Below, piece by piece: positions 7,851 to 16,480 of a stretch of DNA of 64,000 nucleotides. Under the pieces are notes generated by a model. The model was not told where the DNA came from. It did not search any database and worked only from the letters and a program-made list of their open reading frames with translations. How positions within the stretch are numbered: position 1 is the first letter of the stretch; each line of letters opens with the position of its first letter. Source of the DNA: Burkholderiales bacterium 67-32 (GTDB lineage Bacteria; Pseudomonadota; Gammaproteobacteria; Burkholderiales; Burkholderiaceae_B); the NCBI GenBank assembly GCA_001898625.1, contig MKUP01000022.1, positions 248,001 to 312,000 of the forward strand, given 5' to 3'. A program made the translations under genes and the position numbers.

Positions 7851-8264
7851 ATGTATCTGCTGGACACCAACGTCATTTCCGAATTGCGACGGCCGCGCCC
7901 GCATGGCGCGGTCGTCGCGTGGCTCCGGTCCGTTGCCGATGGCGACCTTTATCTGTCTGCGGTCACGTTGGGGGAGATCGAGGCCGGCATCGAACTGACG
8001 CGCGACCAGGATCCGGACAAGGCCGACGAAATCGCTCGCTGGGCCGATCTGGTGGCTGCCTCGTACAACGTCCTGCCCATGGATGCGGAAACCTTCAGGC
8101 GCTGGGCGCGCCTGATGCACGGGCGCTCCGACACGTTGTATGAGGATGCGATGATTGCTGCCACCGCGCAGCAGCATCAGCTCGTCGTGGTGACACGCAA
8201 CGCCGGCGATTTCGCCTATTTCGAGGTGGAGGTTTTCAATCCGTTCGAGGCTAGGAAGGCGTGA
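7851..8264 (+). CDS. VapC/FitB-type PIN-domain toxin (ribonuclease)
   Basis: 137 residues. The four acidic residues of the PIN active site are present: Asp5 (LLDTNVISE), Glu42 (TLGEIEAGI), Asp99 (YEDAMIAATA) and Asp120 (RNAGDF). These bind Mg2+ or Mn2+ and cut RNA, in VapC enzymes often tRNA. A Phd-type antitoxin rather than VapB or FitA is encoded just upstream; such hybrid pairings are common. The 3' end overlaps the convergent gene that follows by 14 bases. Confidence 0.92.
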   Translation: MYLLDTNVISELRRPRPHGAVVAWLRSVADGDLYLSAVTLGEIEAGIELTRDQDPDKADEIARWADLVAASYNVLPMDAETFRRWARLMHGRSDTLYEDAMIAATAQQHQLVVVTRNAGDFAYFEVEVFNPFEARKA

Positions 8265-9075
8265 CGAGGCGTTTCTGCATGGTGATGACATGTGTTTTCT
8301 TGTCGTCGTCATGCAAGAAATAGGCTGATTCCCAATAGTGTGCGACGAAAGGCGGCGATTCCCTTAAGAACAGTTGCAGCATGTCATCGGGCGACGATTT
8401 GCCAGCCTGTTGCTGTTCGGTGCTGAATCGAAATGTGATCCGAGGTCTCAGCCGGCCGCCGAACCGCAGTGCAAGATATCCGTCCTTATCCACCTGAAAA
8501 TGCATATGAGAGGCCGGTTGGCGCTCATCACTATCGATTCGCAATGCATGTTTACGGACTTGTCGAGTCAGTCTGCGTAGCCGCAGGAAATCTGTGCGAC
8601 CCCACATTTTTTGCGTTCTTTCATTGAGTTGAGCGTGGTAAGGGACCTCAATATTGGGTTCGATGGGGTATCTATCGAAGCGTATGGCTTCAGAAAGTTT
8701 GTCGAAGTCGCTTTTGTGCGCGGCTACAGGAAAATCTATCTCCTTTGCCAAGCTCGCTAGGTCATGGCTGAATCGTTTCTGCAGGTCGCGCTTCAACATT
8801 TCTTCCCGACAGCCTGCATAAGCCTTTACCAAACCGGCTTTTAGGTACATTTCCATTGCATACCCAAGCAGGAGCATGGAGGCCCTGGGCATGCCTGTGA
8901 TTTGTTGCCATTGGGGCGAGGGCATCAGGAGACGCTTGGTGTAGCGTGAAAAGTTGCGTTTCTTGATATGCCAAGTGGCACGAAGTGTGCAGGCGGACGA
9001 ATACAAACCATCGCCTTCGTTTAGCCACTCATTTGCGTTGTATGTGCCGATGCTGCGCGCTGTAATTCTGTTCAT
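8251..9075 (-). CDS. HEPN-like hypothetical protein
   Basis: 274 residues, not a named family to me. Residues 64-115 have a helical pattern (RASMLLLGYAMEMYLKAGL, then KRFSHDLASLAKEI) like that of HEPN-domain proteins: an ExxLKA helix and a following H-D-L helix. An RFSH sequence (101-104) is a loose match to the RNase motif R-x(n)-H, but with spacing shorter than the usual Rx4-6H. A segment near 125-140 (LSEAIRFDRYPIE) also recurs in HEPN-like proteins. The C-terminal half is basic with beta-strand character. It is convergent with the toxin gene, overlapping its end, in the accessory strip. A role in RNA-targeting defence is an inference only. Confidence 0.5.
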   Translation of the reverse strand: MNRITARSIGTYNANEWLNEGDGLYSSACTLRATWHIKKRNFSRYTKRLLMPSPQWQQITGMPRASMLLLGYAMEMYLKAGLVKAYAGCREEMLKRDLQKRFSHDLASLAKEIDFPVAAHKSDFDKLSEAIRFDRYPIEPNIEVPYHAQLNERTQKMWGRTDFLRLRRLTRQVRKHALRIDSDERQPASHMHFQVDKDGYLALRFGGRLRPRITFRFSTEQQQAGKSSPDDMLQLFLRESPPFVAHYWESAYFLHDDDKKTHVITMQKRLVTPS

Positions 9076-9133
9076 GCCGTTGGTACCGCATCTAGTTATG
9101 GGTGATGACTCACGGCACGGCTCGAAACAAAGG

Positions 9134-9940
9134 TCAGTTCCGAGTCGACCGGAGCTCTTCGATGGGCAGGTCGATCCCGAAATGCCCGTGCAGCGCCGCT
9201 TGGAGCGCCTGCGGGTCGTCCAGCACCTGTTCCCAGGCGTGGCCGTCGGGCTCCCGTATCTTCAGTATGCGGCCGGACAGGGTCACCCGGCGGCCTTCGG
9301 GCAGCGCCAGCGCTGCGGTGAGTCCTTGCAGGAAGTGCGAAGAGGGATGGGTGCTGGTGTACCAGTTCGCCACCTGGCGATCGACCATGGGCATGTCGTC
9401 GCCGGTGAACTCGTAGACGTCGACCCATTGGCCGGCGTGCAACACCTGGTGGAACCATTTACCGTCCTCGCGCACCAGGCGCCGCATGTCGTGCGGCGTG
9501 GCCTGGGTGACGCCATCCTCCAGGCGCAGTGCGCGGGTGAGTGAGGTTGCTCCGACGCCGACGTCGGTGATCCAATCGTGTCCGTCGATGGCGACCGCCA
9601 AGGTCAGGTGCGTACGCTGAGGCAGGATGCTGCGGTCGGTGGTTCCCAGGCGAACCCGCGCTCCCAGGGGGCGCACCTCGAAGCCAAGCCGCGTGAGCAG
9701 CTCCAGGAACAGGCCGTTCAGTTCGAAACAATAGCCGCCGCGGCGTCCGGCAACGAGCTTGTCGTACAGGCTCTGGGGTTCCAGGTCTATGGTCCGGCCC
9801 AGCAGCACGTCGATGTTCTCGAACGGGATGGATTGCGAGTGGGCGCAGGTCAGCGCGTCCAGCACCGCGGCCGAGGGCTGCCGGGAGCCCTGGTAGCTGA
9901 GTCGTGCCAGGTACGTGTCGATGTTGAACTGATTGCCCAC
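9134..9940 (-). CDS. nat: arylamine N-acetyltransferase
   Basis: 268 residues, usual size for the family, read from a GTG start. The Cys-His-Asp triad is intact: Cys71 in RRGGYCFELNG, His111 in RTHLTLAV and Asp126 in WITDVGVG. The N-terminal motif SIPFENIDVLLGR is also characteristic. The enzyme transfers acetyl from acetyl-CoA to arylamines and hydrazines in the cytoplasm; its natural substrate in Bordetella-like bacteria is not evident from the context. It is a stand-alone gene, followed downstream by the accessory strip. Confidence 0.95.
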   Translation of the reverse strand: MGNQFNIDTYLARLSYQGSRQPSAAVLDALTCAHSQSIPFENIDVLLGRTIDLEPQSLYDKLVAGRRGGYCFELNGLFLELLTRLGFEVRPLGARVRLGTTDRSILPQRTHLTLAVAIDGHDWITDVGVGATSLTRALRLEDGVTQATPHDMRRLVREDGKWFHQVLHAGQWVDVYEFTGDDMPMVDRQVANWYTSTHPSSHFLQGLTAALALPEGRRVTLSGRILKIREPDGHAWEQVLDDPQALQAALHGHFGIDLPIEELRSTRN

Positions 9941-10012
9941 CGGATCTTCCTGTCGATGTTTGTGGATGCCGTTTACTCGGTCGCGCGGACGAGGATCGAG
10001 CGTGAACAGGCC

Positions 10013-10378
10013 CTAGACGAAGGCTAACAGGAGAAGGGCCGCGGCGAGTACCCATATCGCAATGAACACCGCTGCCGCCACCCGGCTGACCGGCCTGTTC
10101 GAGCGCTCCGCCGCGGCTGCCCTGAATTCGGCCATCAGATCCGCGGGGATGAGGCGCACGACCAGCAGGATGCCGAGCGGAACGATGATGAGGTCGTCCA
10201 GGTATCCCAGCACGGGGATGAAATCGGGAATGAGGTCGATGGGCGAGACCGCGTAAGCGGCCACCAGCAGGGCGAGCACCTTGGCCATCCAGGGGGTGCG
10301 GGGATCCCGGGCCGCCAGCCAGATCGCGACGACATCCTGTTTGATGCGCCGGGCCCACTGCTTCATCCGCTTGATCAT
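10013..10378 (-). CDS. YkvA/DUF1232 family membrane protein
   Basis: 121 residues. The DUF1232 signature (AAYAVSPIDLIPDFIPVLG, residues 40-58, then DDLIIVP) is clear, followed by a C-terminal transmembrane helix (about 100-120). Members are small membrane-associated proteins of unknown function. The gene lies just downstream of the metal-sensing repressor, in the same direction, with a 16-base gap, so the two may be co-transcribed. Confidence 0.85.
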   Translation of the reverse strand: MIKRMKQWARRIKQDVVAIWLAARDPRTPWMAKVLALLVAAYAVSPIDLIPDFIPVLGYLDDLIIVPLGILLVVRLIPADLMAEFRAAAAERSNRPVSRVAAAVFIAIWVLAAALLLLAFV

Positions 10379-10394
10379 GGAGCGTGTCCAGGCG

Positions 10395-10670
10395 TCACTT
10401 CATGTAGGACCGCACGGCGGCCACGACTTCTTCCAGGTCGGCCGCCCGGACGTCGGCGGGCGCATCGGTGCGGCCCAGGTGTTCGCGGATGTGCCCCTCC
10501 AGGACCTCGGCCATGAGTCCGTTCACCGCCCCCCGTATCGCGGCGATCTGCTGCAGGATCGCCACGCAGCCCGCTTCCTGGGCGAGGGCGGTTTCCAGTG
10601 CCGCGGCCTGCCCCTTGATCCGGCGCACGCGCGTCAGGAGCTGTTTCTGGTTGTGGATGGTGTGTGCCAT
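10395..10670 (-). CDS. dmeR: nickel/cobalt-sensing repressor, RcnR/DmeR type (CsoR family)
   Basis: 91 residues, all-helical CsoR/RcnR fold. The metal-binding fingerprint H3, C35, H60, H64 is complete (MAHT, EAGCVAI, LEGHIREH). Among CsoR relatives this set marks Ni/Co sensors of the RcnR type rather than Cu sensors or formaldehyde sensors, which differ at positions 3 and 64. The gene is divergent from a His-rich CDF exporter, the DmeR-DmeF arrangement. Metal binding would release the operator between the two genes and turn on efflux. Confidence 0.85.
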   Translation of the reverse strand: MAHTIHNQKQLLTRVRRIKGQAAALETALAQEAGCVAILQQIAAIRGAVNGLMAEVLEGHIREHLGRTDAPADVRAADLEEVVAAVRSYMK

Positions 10671-10693
10671 GGATGGCCCTCGTTTTTTCTGGA

Positions 10694-10711
10694 ACTATAC
10701 TGGGGTATAGT
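10694..10711. promoter_or_regulatory. operator for the RcnR/DmeR-type repressor
   Basis: ACTATAC-TGGG-GTATAGT is a perfect 7-bp inverted repeat around a G-tract, centred between the divergent repressor and exporter genes. RcnR-type repressors bind an A/T-flanked G-tract palindrome, so the match in both form and place is good. It also supplies a TATAGT -10-like element for the exporter gene. Confidence 0.75.
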
Positions 10712-10739
10712 ATATGACCACTCCCGCGCAGGCCGCATC

Positions 10740-11708
10740 ATGTCGACATCCGCCACTCCCGAGAATTGGACGCACAGCCACGTCTTCGACGAGGGCAACC
10801 CCCTGGCCGAACGCAATACCCGCTGGGCGGTCGTGCTTACCGCGACGATGATGGTGGTCGAGATCCTTGGCGGCTACGTCTTCAATTCGATGGCGTTGCT
10901 GGCCGACGGGTGGCACATGAGCTCGCATGCGCTGGCGCTCGGGCTGGCGGTGCTGGCGTACGGCGCGGCGCGGCGTTATGCCAATGACCGGCGCTTCGCT
11001 TTCGGAACCTGGAAGATCGAGGTGCTGGGCGGCTACACGAGCGCCTTGTTCCTGGCCGGGGTGGCCGCCCTGATGTTGTACGAGTCGGTGGAGCGGCTGA
11101 TGGCTCCCACGCCGATCCACTACGATCAGGCGATCGCCATCGCGGCCGTCGGCCTGGCCATCAATCTCGCATGCGCCTGGCTGCTCAAGGATGGGCACCA
11201 TGGGCATGATCATGGACACGATCACGACCACCATCATGGGCACGGCCATGGACACGCGCATGGTGGCGATCTGAACCTGCGTTCGGCCTATTTGCACGTC
11301 GTTGCCGACGCCGCCACTTCCGTACTGGCCATCATCGCCTTGTTTGGCGGCAAGCTCTGGGGCGCGGCCTGGCTGGATCCCGCCATGGGCATCGTCGGCG
11401 CCGGCCTGGTCGCCGTCTGGGCCTATGGCCTGCTGCGCGCCTCGGGCAAGGTACTGCTCGACGCCGAGATGGATGCGCCGGTCGTGGCCGAGATCCACGA
11501 GGCGATCGAGGCCTGCCCGTTCAAGGCGACGATCACCGATCTTCACGTCTGGCGGGTCGGCAAGGGCAAGTACGCCTGCATCCTGGGCGTGGCGACCGAT
11601 ACCCGGGCCACTCCGTCCCATTTCCGGCAGGCCCTGGCCATCCATGAGGAACTGGTGCATGTCACGGTGGAGGTCAATCGGATGCCTGACGCGGCAGCTT
11701 GTCCTTGA
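10740..11708 (+). CDS. dmeF: DmeF-like cation diffusion facilitator (Co/Ni efflux)
   Basis: 322 residues from the ATG at 10740, 28 bases after the operator. Six transmembrane helices are visible. Helix II carries ADGWHMSSH (Asp56, His59, His63), the DmeF version of the CDF metal site; helix V carries HVVAD. The cytoplasmic loop between helices IV and V is extremely His-rich (about residues 150-180, repeated GHDH/HGHGH). The C-terminal domain (ITDLHVWRVGKGK) is the usual CDF dimer domain. It exports Co2+/Ni2+, possibly Zn2+, in exchange for protons. Regulation by the divergent RcnR-type repressor is expected. Confidence 0.9.
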   Translation: MSTSATPENWTHSHVFDEGNPLAERNTRWAVVLTATMMVVEILGGYVFNSMALLADGWHMSSHALALGLAVLAYGAARRYANDRRFAFGTWKIEVLGGYTSALFLAGVAALMLYESVERLMAPTPIHYDQAIAIAAVGLAINLACAWLLKDGHHGHDHGHDHDHHHGHGHGHAHGGDLNLRSAYLHVVADAATSVLAIIALFGGKLWGAAWLDPAMGIVGAGLVAVWAYGLLRASGKVLLDAEMDAPVVAEIHEAIEACPFKATITDLHVWRVGKGKYACILGVATDTRATPSHFRQALAIHEELVHVTVEVNRMPDAAACP

Positions 11709-11738
11709 ACGCTTGACCGGCCTTCGTCATGGCGGCGC

Positions 11739-12638
11739 CTACAAGGGACCCTGTTCACGGGACGCGGCCGCCAGCGTTCGCACTTCGTCAGTCAACAGCC
11801 GGGGTAGCGTCTGTCGGGTGGGGGCTGTGGCCGTCGTCCATTGTTCCCGCGGCTTGAATGCACCCATGGGGTCGAGTGTGAACCGAGGGGCTTCGATGAG
11901 GTCTCTGGCCGGATCCGGTGCCGGGGGCGCGGTCCTGGCCGGCGCGCCGGGCCCGGACTCGTCGCGCAGGGTCAATGTCTGCCTGCCGCGCATGCACAAA
12001 CGCTTGTCGGGCTCACGCAAGGGGGCCAGGCTTTTCTCCAGCGTCACGGCATATTCGATCAGCCCCTCGCGCTCCGGCTCCGACAAGACGGCCGCCACAT
12101 CGAGCGCCCGGCCCAGATTGGCCTTGAGCGCCTCGTAGGGAGCGTCGACGGGCTCCAGGCAGATCCGGCCGTCGACCTTGACGGCGGCCAGGGCGTACAA
12201 GGCATGCGCAAAAGCCAGTTTTCTGACTTCGCGGGCTTGCCCCAGCAAGGCCTTCGCATCGGCGGAGGGCTGCTGCGCGGACCGCTCCAGGACCGCCGCC
12301 ATGCTGCCCAGCCTTTCCACGTAGACATATCGGATCCAGGCGCCTCCGCCCGTATAGACCGTGTAGCGTTCCCAGTTCGCCTGTGCCTGTTGTGCCTGCA
12401 GGGTGGTCACATGTCTCGCGACCAGCGCCGCGTATCCCGCCGAGTCGCGACGGGAGTAGGCACTGTCGAGTTCCTCGCGGTACGCGGGCATCGTGAACCC
12501 CGGTTCATCGGTGACGAGCTTCGCCATCGCACGGCGCAGCGCATCCCGCTCGGGCGATGCATCGGTGGAAGGGGCCGGAACCTGTGCGGCGACGGCCAGC
12601 GGCGCACCGATCAGCAGCATGAAGAATTTTCGGTACAT
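11739..12638 (-). CDS. exported hypothetical protein
   Basis: About 299 residues from the ATG at 12638, chosen because it opens a good signal peptide (MYRKFFMLLIGAPLAVAAQ); an upstream ATG at 12665 is possible. The mature protein is Ala-rich and helical, with many Tyr/Arg pairs and two Cys (in RICLEPV and KRLCMRG) that could form a disulphide. Near the C-terminus is a Pro-rich linker (APARTAPPAPDPARD). I do not recognise a family. A periplasmic or outer-membrane-associated role is all that can be inferred. Confidence 0.7.
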   Translation of the reverse strand: MYRKFFMLLIGAPLAVAAQVPAPSTDASPERDALRRAMAKLVTDEPGFTMPAYREELDSAYSRRDSAGYAALVARHVTTLQAQQAQANWERYTVYTGGGAWIRYVYVERLGSMAAVLERSAQQPSADAKALLGQAREVRKLAFAHALYALAAVKVDGRICLEPVDAPYEALKANLGRALDVAAVLSEPEREGLIEYAVTLEKSLAPLREPDKRLCMRGRQTLTLRDESGPGAPARTAPPAPDPARDLIEAPRFTLDPMGAFKPREQWTTATAPTRQTLPRLLTDEVRTLAAASREQGPL

Positions 12639-12821
12639 GTCGGGTATCGAAGAGAGCAGGAACATGAGGAAATGGTCGGACGGCAGATACCGTACCGATC
12701 GCACGTCACAACGTCATGTCAACCGTGCTTTCTTCCGCTCGAACGCCGCGCCTGTCGGGCCATTTCTGCAGGTAGTCGAAACCATGGGGAACGGCTGGCC
12801 GCGCTCGTGTCCTTCCTTTTT

Positions 12822-14171
12822 TCAGCGGACCAGGCAGGGTTTCTTGTTGTCGAATCTCCAGCCCGGTATCAGGTACTGCATCGCCATGGCATCGTCGCGC
12901 GCGCCCAGGCCATGCTGCTTGTAGAGCTGGTGCGCGCGTTCGACCGCCTCCATGTCGAGCTCGATGCCCAGCCCCGGCGCCTGCGGCAGTTCGACGCGGC
13001 CGCCGCGTATCCGCAGCGGCTCGCGCGTCAGGTCCTGGCCGTCCTGCCAGATCCAGTGCGTGTCGAGCGCCGTGACCCGGCCCGGCGCGGCGGCGCCGAC
13101 GTGGGTGAACATCGCCAGCGATACGTCGAAATGATTGTTGGAGTGCGAGCCCCAGGTCAGGCCGAACGCCTGGCAGGTCTGCGCGACGCGCACCGAACCC
13201 TGCATGGTCCAGAAGTGCGGGTCGGCAAGGGGGATGTCCACCGATTGCAGGGACAGCGCATGCGCCATTTCCCGCCAGTCGGTGGCGACCATGTTGGTGG
13301 CCGTGGGCAGGCCGGTGGCCCGGCGGAACTCGGCCATGGTCTCGCGGCCCGAGTACGCGCCTTCGGCGCCGCAGGGGTCTTCGGCATAGGCCATTACGCC
13401 GTGCATGTCGCGGCACAGGCGGACGGCGTCCCGCAGCAGCCAGCCGCCGTTGGGGTCGAGGGTGATGCGTGCCTGGGGAAAGCGTTCGTGCAGGGCGCGG
13501 ATGGCCTCGATCTCCTCTTCGCCGCGCAGCGCGCCGCCCTTGAGCTTGAAGTCCTCGAAGCCGTAGCGCTGGTGCGCGGCTTCGGCCAGCCTGACGATGG
13601 CCTCGGGCGTGAGCGCCTTTTCGTGCCGCAGGCGCAGCCAGTCGTCCTGGGCCTCGGGGTCGCTGTCGTAGGCAAGCGGGGTCCGCGTCCCGTCGCCCAC
13701 GTAGAACAGGTAGCCCAGCATCTGCACCGACGTGCGTTGTATCCCTTCGCCCAGCAGCGCCGCCACCGGCACCTCCAGGTACTGGCCCAGCAGATCGAGC
13801 AGCGCCGATTCGACGGCCGTCACGGCGTGGATGGCAATGCGCAGGTCGAAGGTCTGGTTCCCCCGGCCCGCGTCGTCGCGGGCGGCGAAGGCGTTGCGCA
13901 TCCGGTTGAGCGTATCGGTGTAGCGGCCGATGGAGCTGCCGACGATGAAGCCGCGCGCGTCTTCCAGTGTCGTGCGGATGTGCTCGCCGCCGGGAACTTC
14001 GCCCACGCCGGTATGGCCGGCGCTATCGGTCAGGATGACCAGGTTGCGGGTGAAGTAGGGCGCATGGGCGCCGCTGAGGTTGAGCAGCATGGAGTCGCGG
14101 CCGGCGACGGGCACCACCCGCATGCGGGTGATGGTGGGCGTGTGTCCGGCTGGCGAGGAAGTAGAAGGCAT
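12822..14171 (-). CDS. gudD: glucarate dehydratase (enolase superfamily)
   Basis: 449 residues. The enolase-superfamily glucarate dehydratase residues are all visible: the KxK pair K209/K211 (FKLKGG), metal ligands in LDPNGGW (Asp239, Asn241) and AEDPCG (Glu264), ATNM (Asn293), and the His of SHSNNHFD (His343). It dehydrates D-glucarate, and often L-idarate, to 5-keto-4-deoxyglucarate in the cytoplasm. It lies 22 bases downstream of a Bug receptor gene in the same direction; both are probably controlled by the LacI repressor encoded divergently. The receptor would then capture glucarate or a related aldarate. Confidence 0.95.
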   Translation of the reverse strand: MPSTSSPAGHTPTITRMRVVPVAGRDSMLLNLSGAHAPYFTRNLVILTDSAGHTGVGEVPGGEHIRTTLEDARGFIVGSSIGRYTDTLNRMRNAFAARDDAGRGNQTFDLRIAIHAVTAVESALLDLLGQYLEVPVAALLGEGIQRTSVQMLGYLFYVGDGTRTPLAYDSDPEAQDDWLRLRHEKALTPEAIVRLAEAAHQRYGFEDFKLKGGALRGEEEIEAIRALHERFPQARITLDPNGGWLLRDAVRLCRDMHGVMAYAEDPCGAEGAYSGRETMAEFRRATGLPTATNMVATDWREMAHALSLQSVDIPLADPHFWTMQGSVRVAQTCQAFGLTWGSHSNNHFDVSLAMFTHVGAAAPGRVTALDTHWIWQDGQDLTREPLRIRGGRVELPQAPGLGIELDMEAVERAHQLYKQHGLGARDDAMAMQYLIPGWRFDNKKPCLVR

Positions 14172-14193
14172 GATCGTTTCCGGGGCGGTTGCG

Positions 14194-15165
14194 TTACTGG
14201 ATGGAGATGTTCCCGGTCTCGATCACTTCCTTCCAGCGCGCGCTTTCCTGCCGCTGGAAGCGCGTGAATTCGTCGCTCGAATTCGCCACGACTTCCAGGC
14301 CGACGTCGGTGAAGGGCTTGCTGACCGCGGGATCCTTGATGGCGTCCGTCAGCGCGGCCGAGATCTGGCTGCGCAGGTCGGCCGGCAGTCCCTTGGGCGC
14401 GACGATGGCCTGCCAGGAATAGACCACCAGGCCGGGCACCGCGGTTTCGGCGAAGGTGGGCACGTCGGGCAGCACCGGCGAGCGGGCGTTGCCCGTGACG
14501 GCGATGGCTTTGAGCTTGCCGGCCTTGATGTGGGGCAGGACGGCGTTGACGTTCTGGAACGACATGTCGACCTGGTTGCCCAGCAGGTCGGCAATGGCCG
14601 GGGCGCCGCCTTTGTAGGGAACGTGCAGCCCCTTCGTGCCGGTTTTCTGCCAGAACAGTTCGGCGGTCAGGTGGTCGGACGAGCCCGCGCCCGAGGTGGC
14701 GAAACTGACGCCTCCCGGCCGGGACCGGAGCAGTGCGAGGACGTCCTGGACGTTGTTCACCTTGGGCGCCAGCGCGGGGCTGACCACCAGGACGTTGGGA
14801 GCCTGCACGGCGACGGTGAGGTAGCTGAAGTCCTTGGCCGGCGAGTAGGGCAGGTCCTTCATCAGGTGTTCGGCGACGACCAGCGGCGCGAGCGAAGTGA
14901 CCATGAGCGTGTAGCCGTCCGGCGCCGCGCGGGCGACCTGCGCGGCGCCTATGGTGCCGGTGGCGCCGGCCTTGTTCTCGACCACGAAGGATTGCCTGAG
15001 CCGCTCCTGCAGCTTGTTGGCGACGGCACGCGCCACCGAGTCCGTCGCGCCGCCCGGCGGGAAGGGGACCACCATCGTCACCGGCTTGTCGGGCCAGGCG
15101 TGGGCGGCGCCGGAAGCGGCCGCCAGGGCCGCTCCGAGTATCCATGCACGTGCTTTGGCATTCAT
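14194..15165 (-). CDS. Bug-family periplasmic receptor (tripartite tricarboxylate transport type)
   Basis: 323 residues with a signal peptide ending near residue 23 (SGAAHAWP). The family signatures are present: [11 protein letters not shown] near residue 33, [12 protein letters not shown] near 63, [10 protein letters not shown] near 180, and a PDVPTFAE stretch. Bug proteins bind carboxylates and similar solutes and deliver them to TctAB permeases; no permease is encoded here, as is usual for this hugely expanded family. Linkage to gudD and a LacI regulator suggests an aldarate ligand. Confidence 0.93.
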   Translation of the reverse strand: MNAKARAWILGAALAAASGAAHAWPDKPVTMVVPFPPGGATDSVARAVANKLQERLRQSFVVENKAGATGTIGAAQVARAAPDGYTLMVTSLAPLVVAEHLMKDLPYSPAKDFSYLTVAVQAPNVLVVSPALAPKVNNVQDVLALLRSRPGGVSFATSGAGSSDHLTAELFWQKTGTKGLHVPYKGGAPAIADLLGNQVDMSFQNVNAVLPHIKAGKLKAIAVTGNARSPVLPDVPTFAETAVPGLVVYSWQAIVAPKGLPADLRSQISAALTDAIKDPAVSKPFTDVGLEVVANSSDEFTRFQRQESARWKEVIETGNISIQ

Positions 15166-15187
15166 GTCGTCTCCATGTTTTTGTAAA

Positions 15188-15201
15188 TGTTAACGTTAAC
15201 A
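15188..15201. promoter_or_regulatory. LacI-type operator 1
   Basis: TGTTAACGTTAACA, a perfect 14-bp palindrome with a central CG, is typical for LacI/GalR repressors. It sits 23 bases upstream of the Bug receptor start. Its centre is 42 bp (about four helical turns) from an identical second copy, so cooperative or looped binding is possible. Confidence 0.88.
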
Positions 15202-15229
15202 ATCCAGGATATCAGCGTTGTGTATGATT

Positions 15230-15243
15230 TGTTAACGTTAACA
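15230..15243. promoter_or_regulatory. LacI-type operator 2
   Basis: Second exact copy of TGTTAACGTTAACA, on the side nearer the divergent LacI gene. It may serve autoregulation of the repressor as well as control of the receptor-gudD operon. Confidence 0.88.
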
Positions 15244-15381
15244 TCCGGATGGGCAGAATGTATGATCCCAGGCTGCGGGCGACCATAGGTGGAAACCCAG
15301 GCCATGTCGGCCGCTGTTCGCCGGCCCGCCGGGTTAGCCTTCTGTTTCGTGTCTCGTCCGTGTTGCCTTTCCCTCCCGCCG

Positions 15382-16422
15382 ATGTCCCCGTCCGCCCGCA
15401 AGTCCGCCGCCGTATCTGCCCCGCCCACCGAGCGGAGCGGTGTGACCGTGCGCGAAGTGGCGAAGGCGGCGGGCGTCTCGATGATCACGGTGTCGCGCGC
15501 CATCAATACCCCGCAGCAGGTTTCCCCCGCCACGCTGGAGAAGGTCAATGCCGCCATCGCGGCGCTGGGCTATGTGCCCAACCTGATGGCGGGCGCGCTG
15601 CGGCTGTCGCGCAGCCATCTGGTGACGGCGCTGGTGCCGTCGATGGCGGGATCCCTGTTCGCGGGCATGCTGGCGGCCTTGACCGAGTCGCTCGATGCGC
15701 GCGGCTACCAGCTCATGGTGGGGCAGAGCGGCTACGACGTCCCGCGCGAGGACGCGCTGCTGCGGGCCATCATCGGCCGCCGTCCCGACGGCATCGTGCT
15801 GACCGGCGTGATGCATTCGCCGCAGGGGCGCCAGTTGCTCCAGGCATCCGGCATCCCCGTCGTCGAGACCTGGGACACCACGGCCACGCCCATCGACATG
15901 CTCCTGAGCGTGTCGCACGAAGAGATCGGGGCGGCCGTCAGCCGCTATCTGTTCGAGGCCGGGAAGACCCGGCAGGCGGTACTGAGCGGTGACGACGAGC
16001 GGGCCCGGCTGCGCGCCGCGAGCTACGTGCGCACGGCGCTCGAACTGGGGCTGCCCGAGCCGGTGGTGCTGTATCTGCCGGCGCCGACCACGCATGCACA
16101 GGGGCGCGAGGGCCTGCGCGCGTTGCAGCGCAGCGGCACGGGCATCGACGGCGTCTTCTGCACCTCCGACCTCATGGCCGCGGGGGTCGTGACCGAAGCC
16201 CTGGTACAGGGGCTGGCGGTGCCAGGGCAACTGGCGGTCGTCGGCTTCGGCGACATGGACATCGCCGCGTCGATGTCACCTTCCATCACTTCGGTGCACG
16301 TGGATGGGGCCGCGATCGGCGCCCGGGCCGCCGAAATGATCGCGGCTCGGGCCGGCGGACTGCGGCCGGCTACGCGCATCGTCGAGATCGGTTTCCGCAT
16401 CGTGGCGCGCGAAAGCGCCTGA
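15382..16422 (+). CDS. LacI/GntR-type transcriptional repressor of the glucarate locus
   Basis: 346 residues from the ATG at 15382; an ATG at 15289 would add 31 residues unlike the family. The N-terminal helix-turn-helix (VTVREVAKAAGVSMITVSRAIN) and hinge (YVPNLMAGALRLSRS) are textbook, followed by the periplasmic-binding-like sensor domain to the C-terminus. It resembles the gluconate-type branch of LacI regulators. It is divergent from the Bug receptor and gudD, with two palindromic operators in between. The inducer is probably an aldarate or its breakdown product. Confidence 0.92.
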   Translation: MSPSARKSAAVSAPPTERSGVTVREVAKAAGVSMITVSRAINTPQQVSPATLEKVNAAIAALGYVPNLMAGALRLSRSHLVTALVPSMAGSLFAGMLAALTESLDARGYQLMVGQSGYDVPREDALLRAIIGRRPDGIVLTGVMHSPQGRQLLQASGIPVVETWDTTATPIDMLLSVSHEEIGAAVSRYLFEAGKTRQAVLSGDDERARLRAASYVRTALELGLPEPVVLYLPAPTTHAQGREGLRALQRSGTGIDGVFCTSDLMAAGVVTEALVQGLAVPGQLAVVGFGDMDIAASMSPSITSVHVDGAAIGARAAEMIAARAGGLRPATRIVEIGFRIVARESA

Positions 16423-16480
16423 CGAGCCCCGCGCGGCCGCCGTCGATTACACTCCCGGCCGATCCGCTATGAAGGTTTGC

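Noticed and set aside
7272-8312. Long minus-strand open frame across the toxin-antitoxin genes (346 codons)
   Set aside because: It is antisense to two well-recognised genes and its product has no domain likeness; GC-rich codon bias opens such frames by chance.
11841-14267. Very long plus-strand open frame (808 codons) across the exported protein and gudD
   Set aside because: It is the antisense shadow of gudD and its neighbour, rich in His/Arg/Gly/Gln low complexity, and has no family resemblance.
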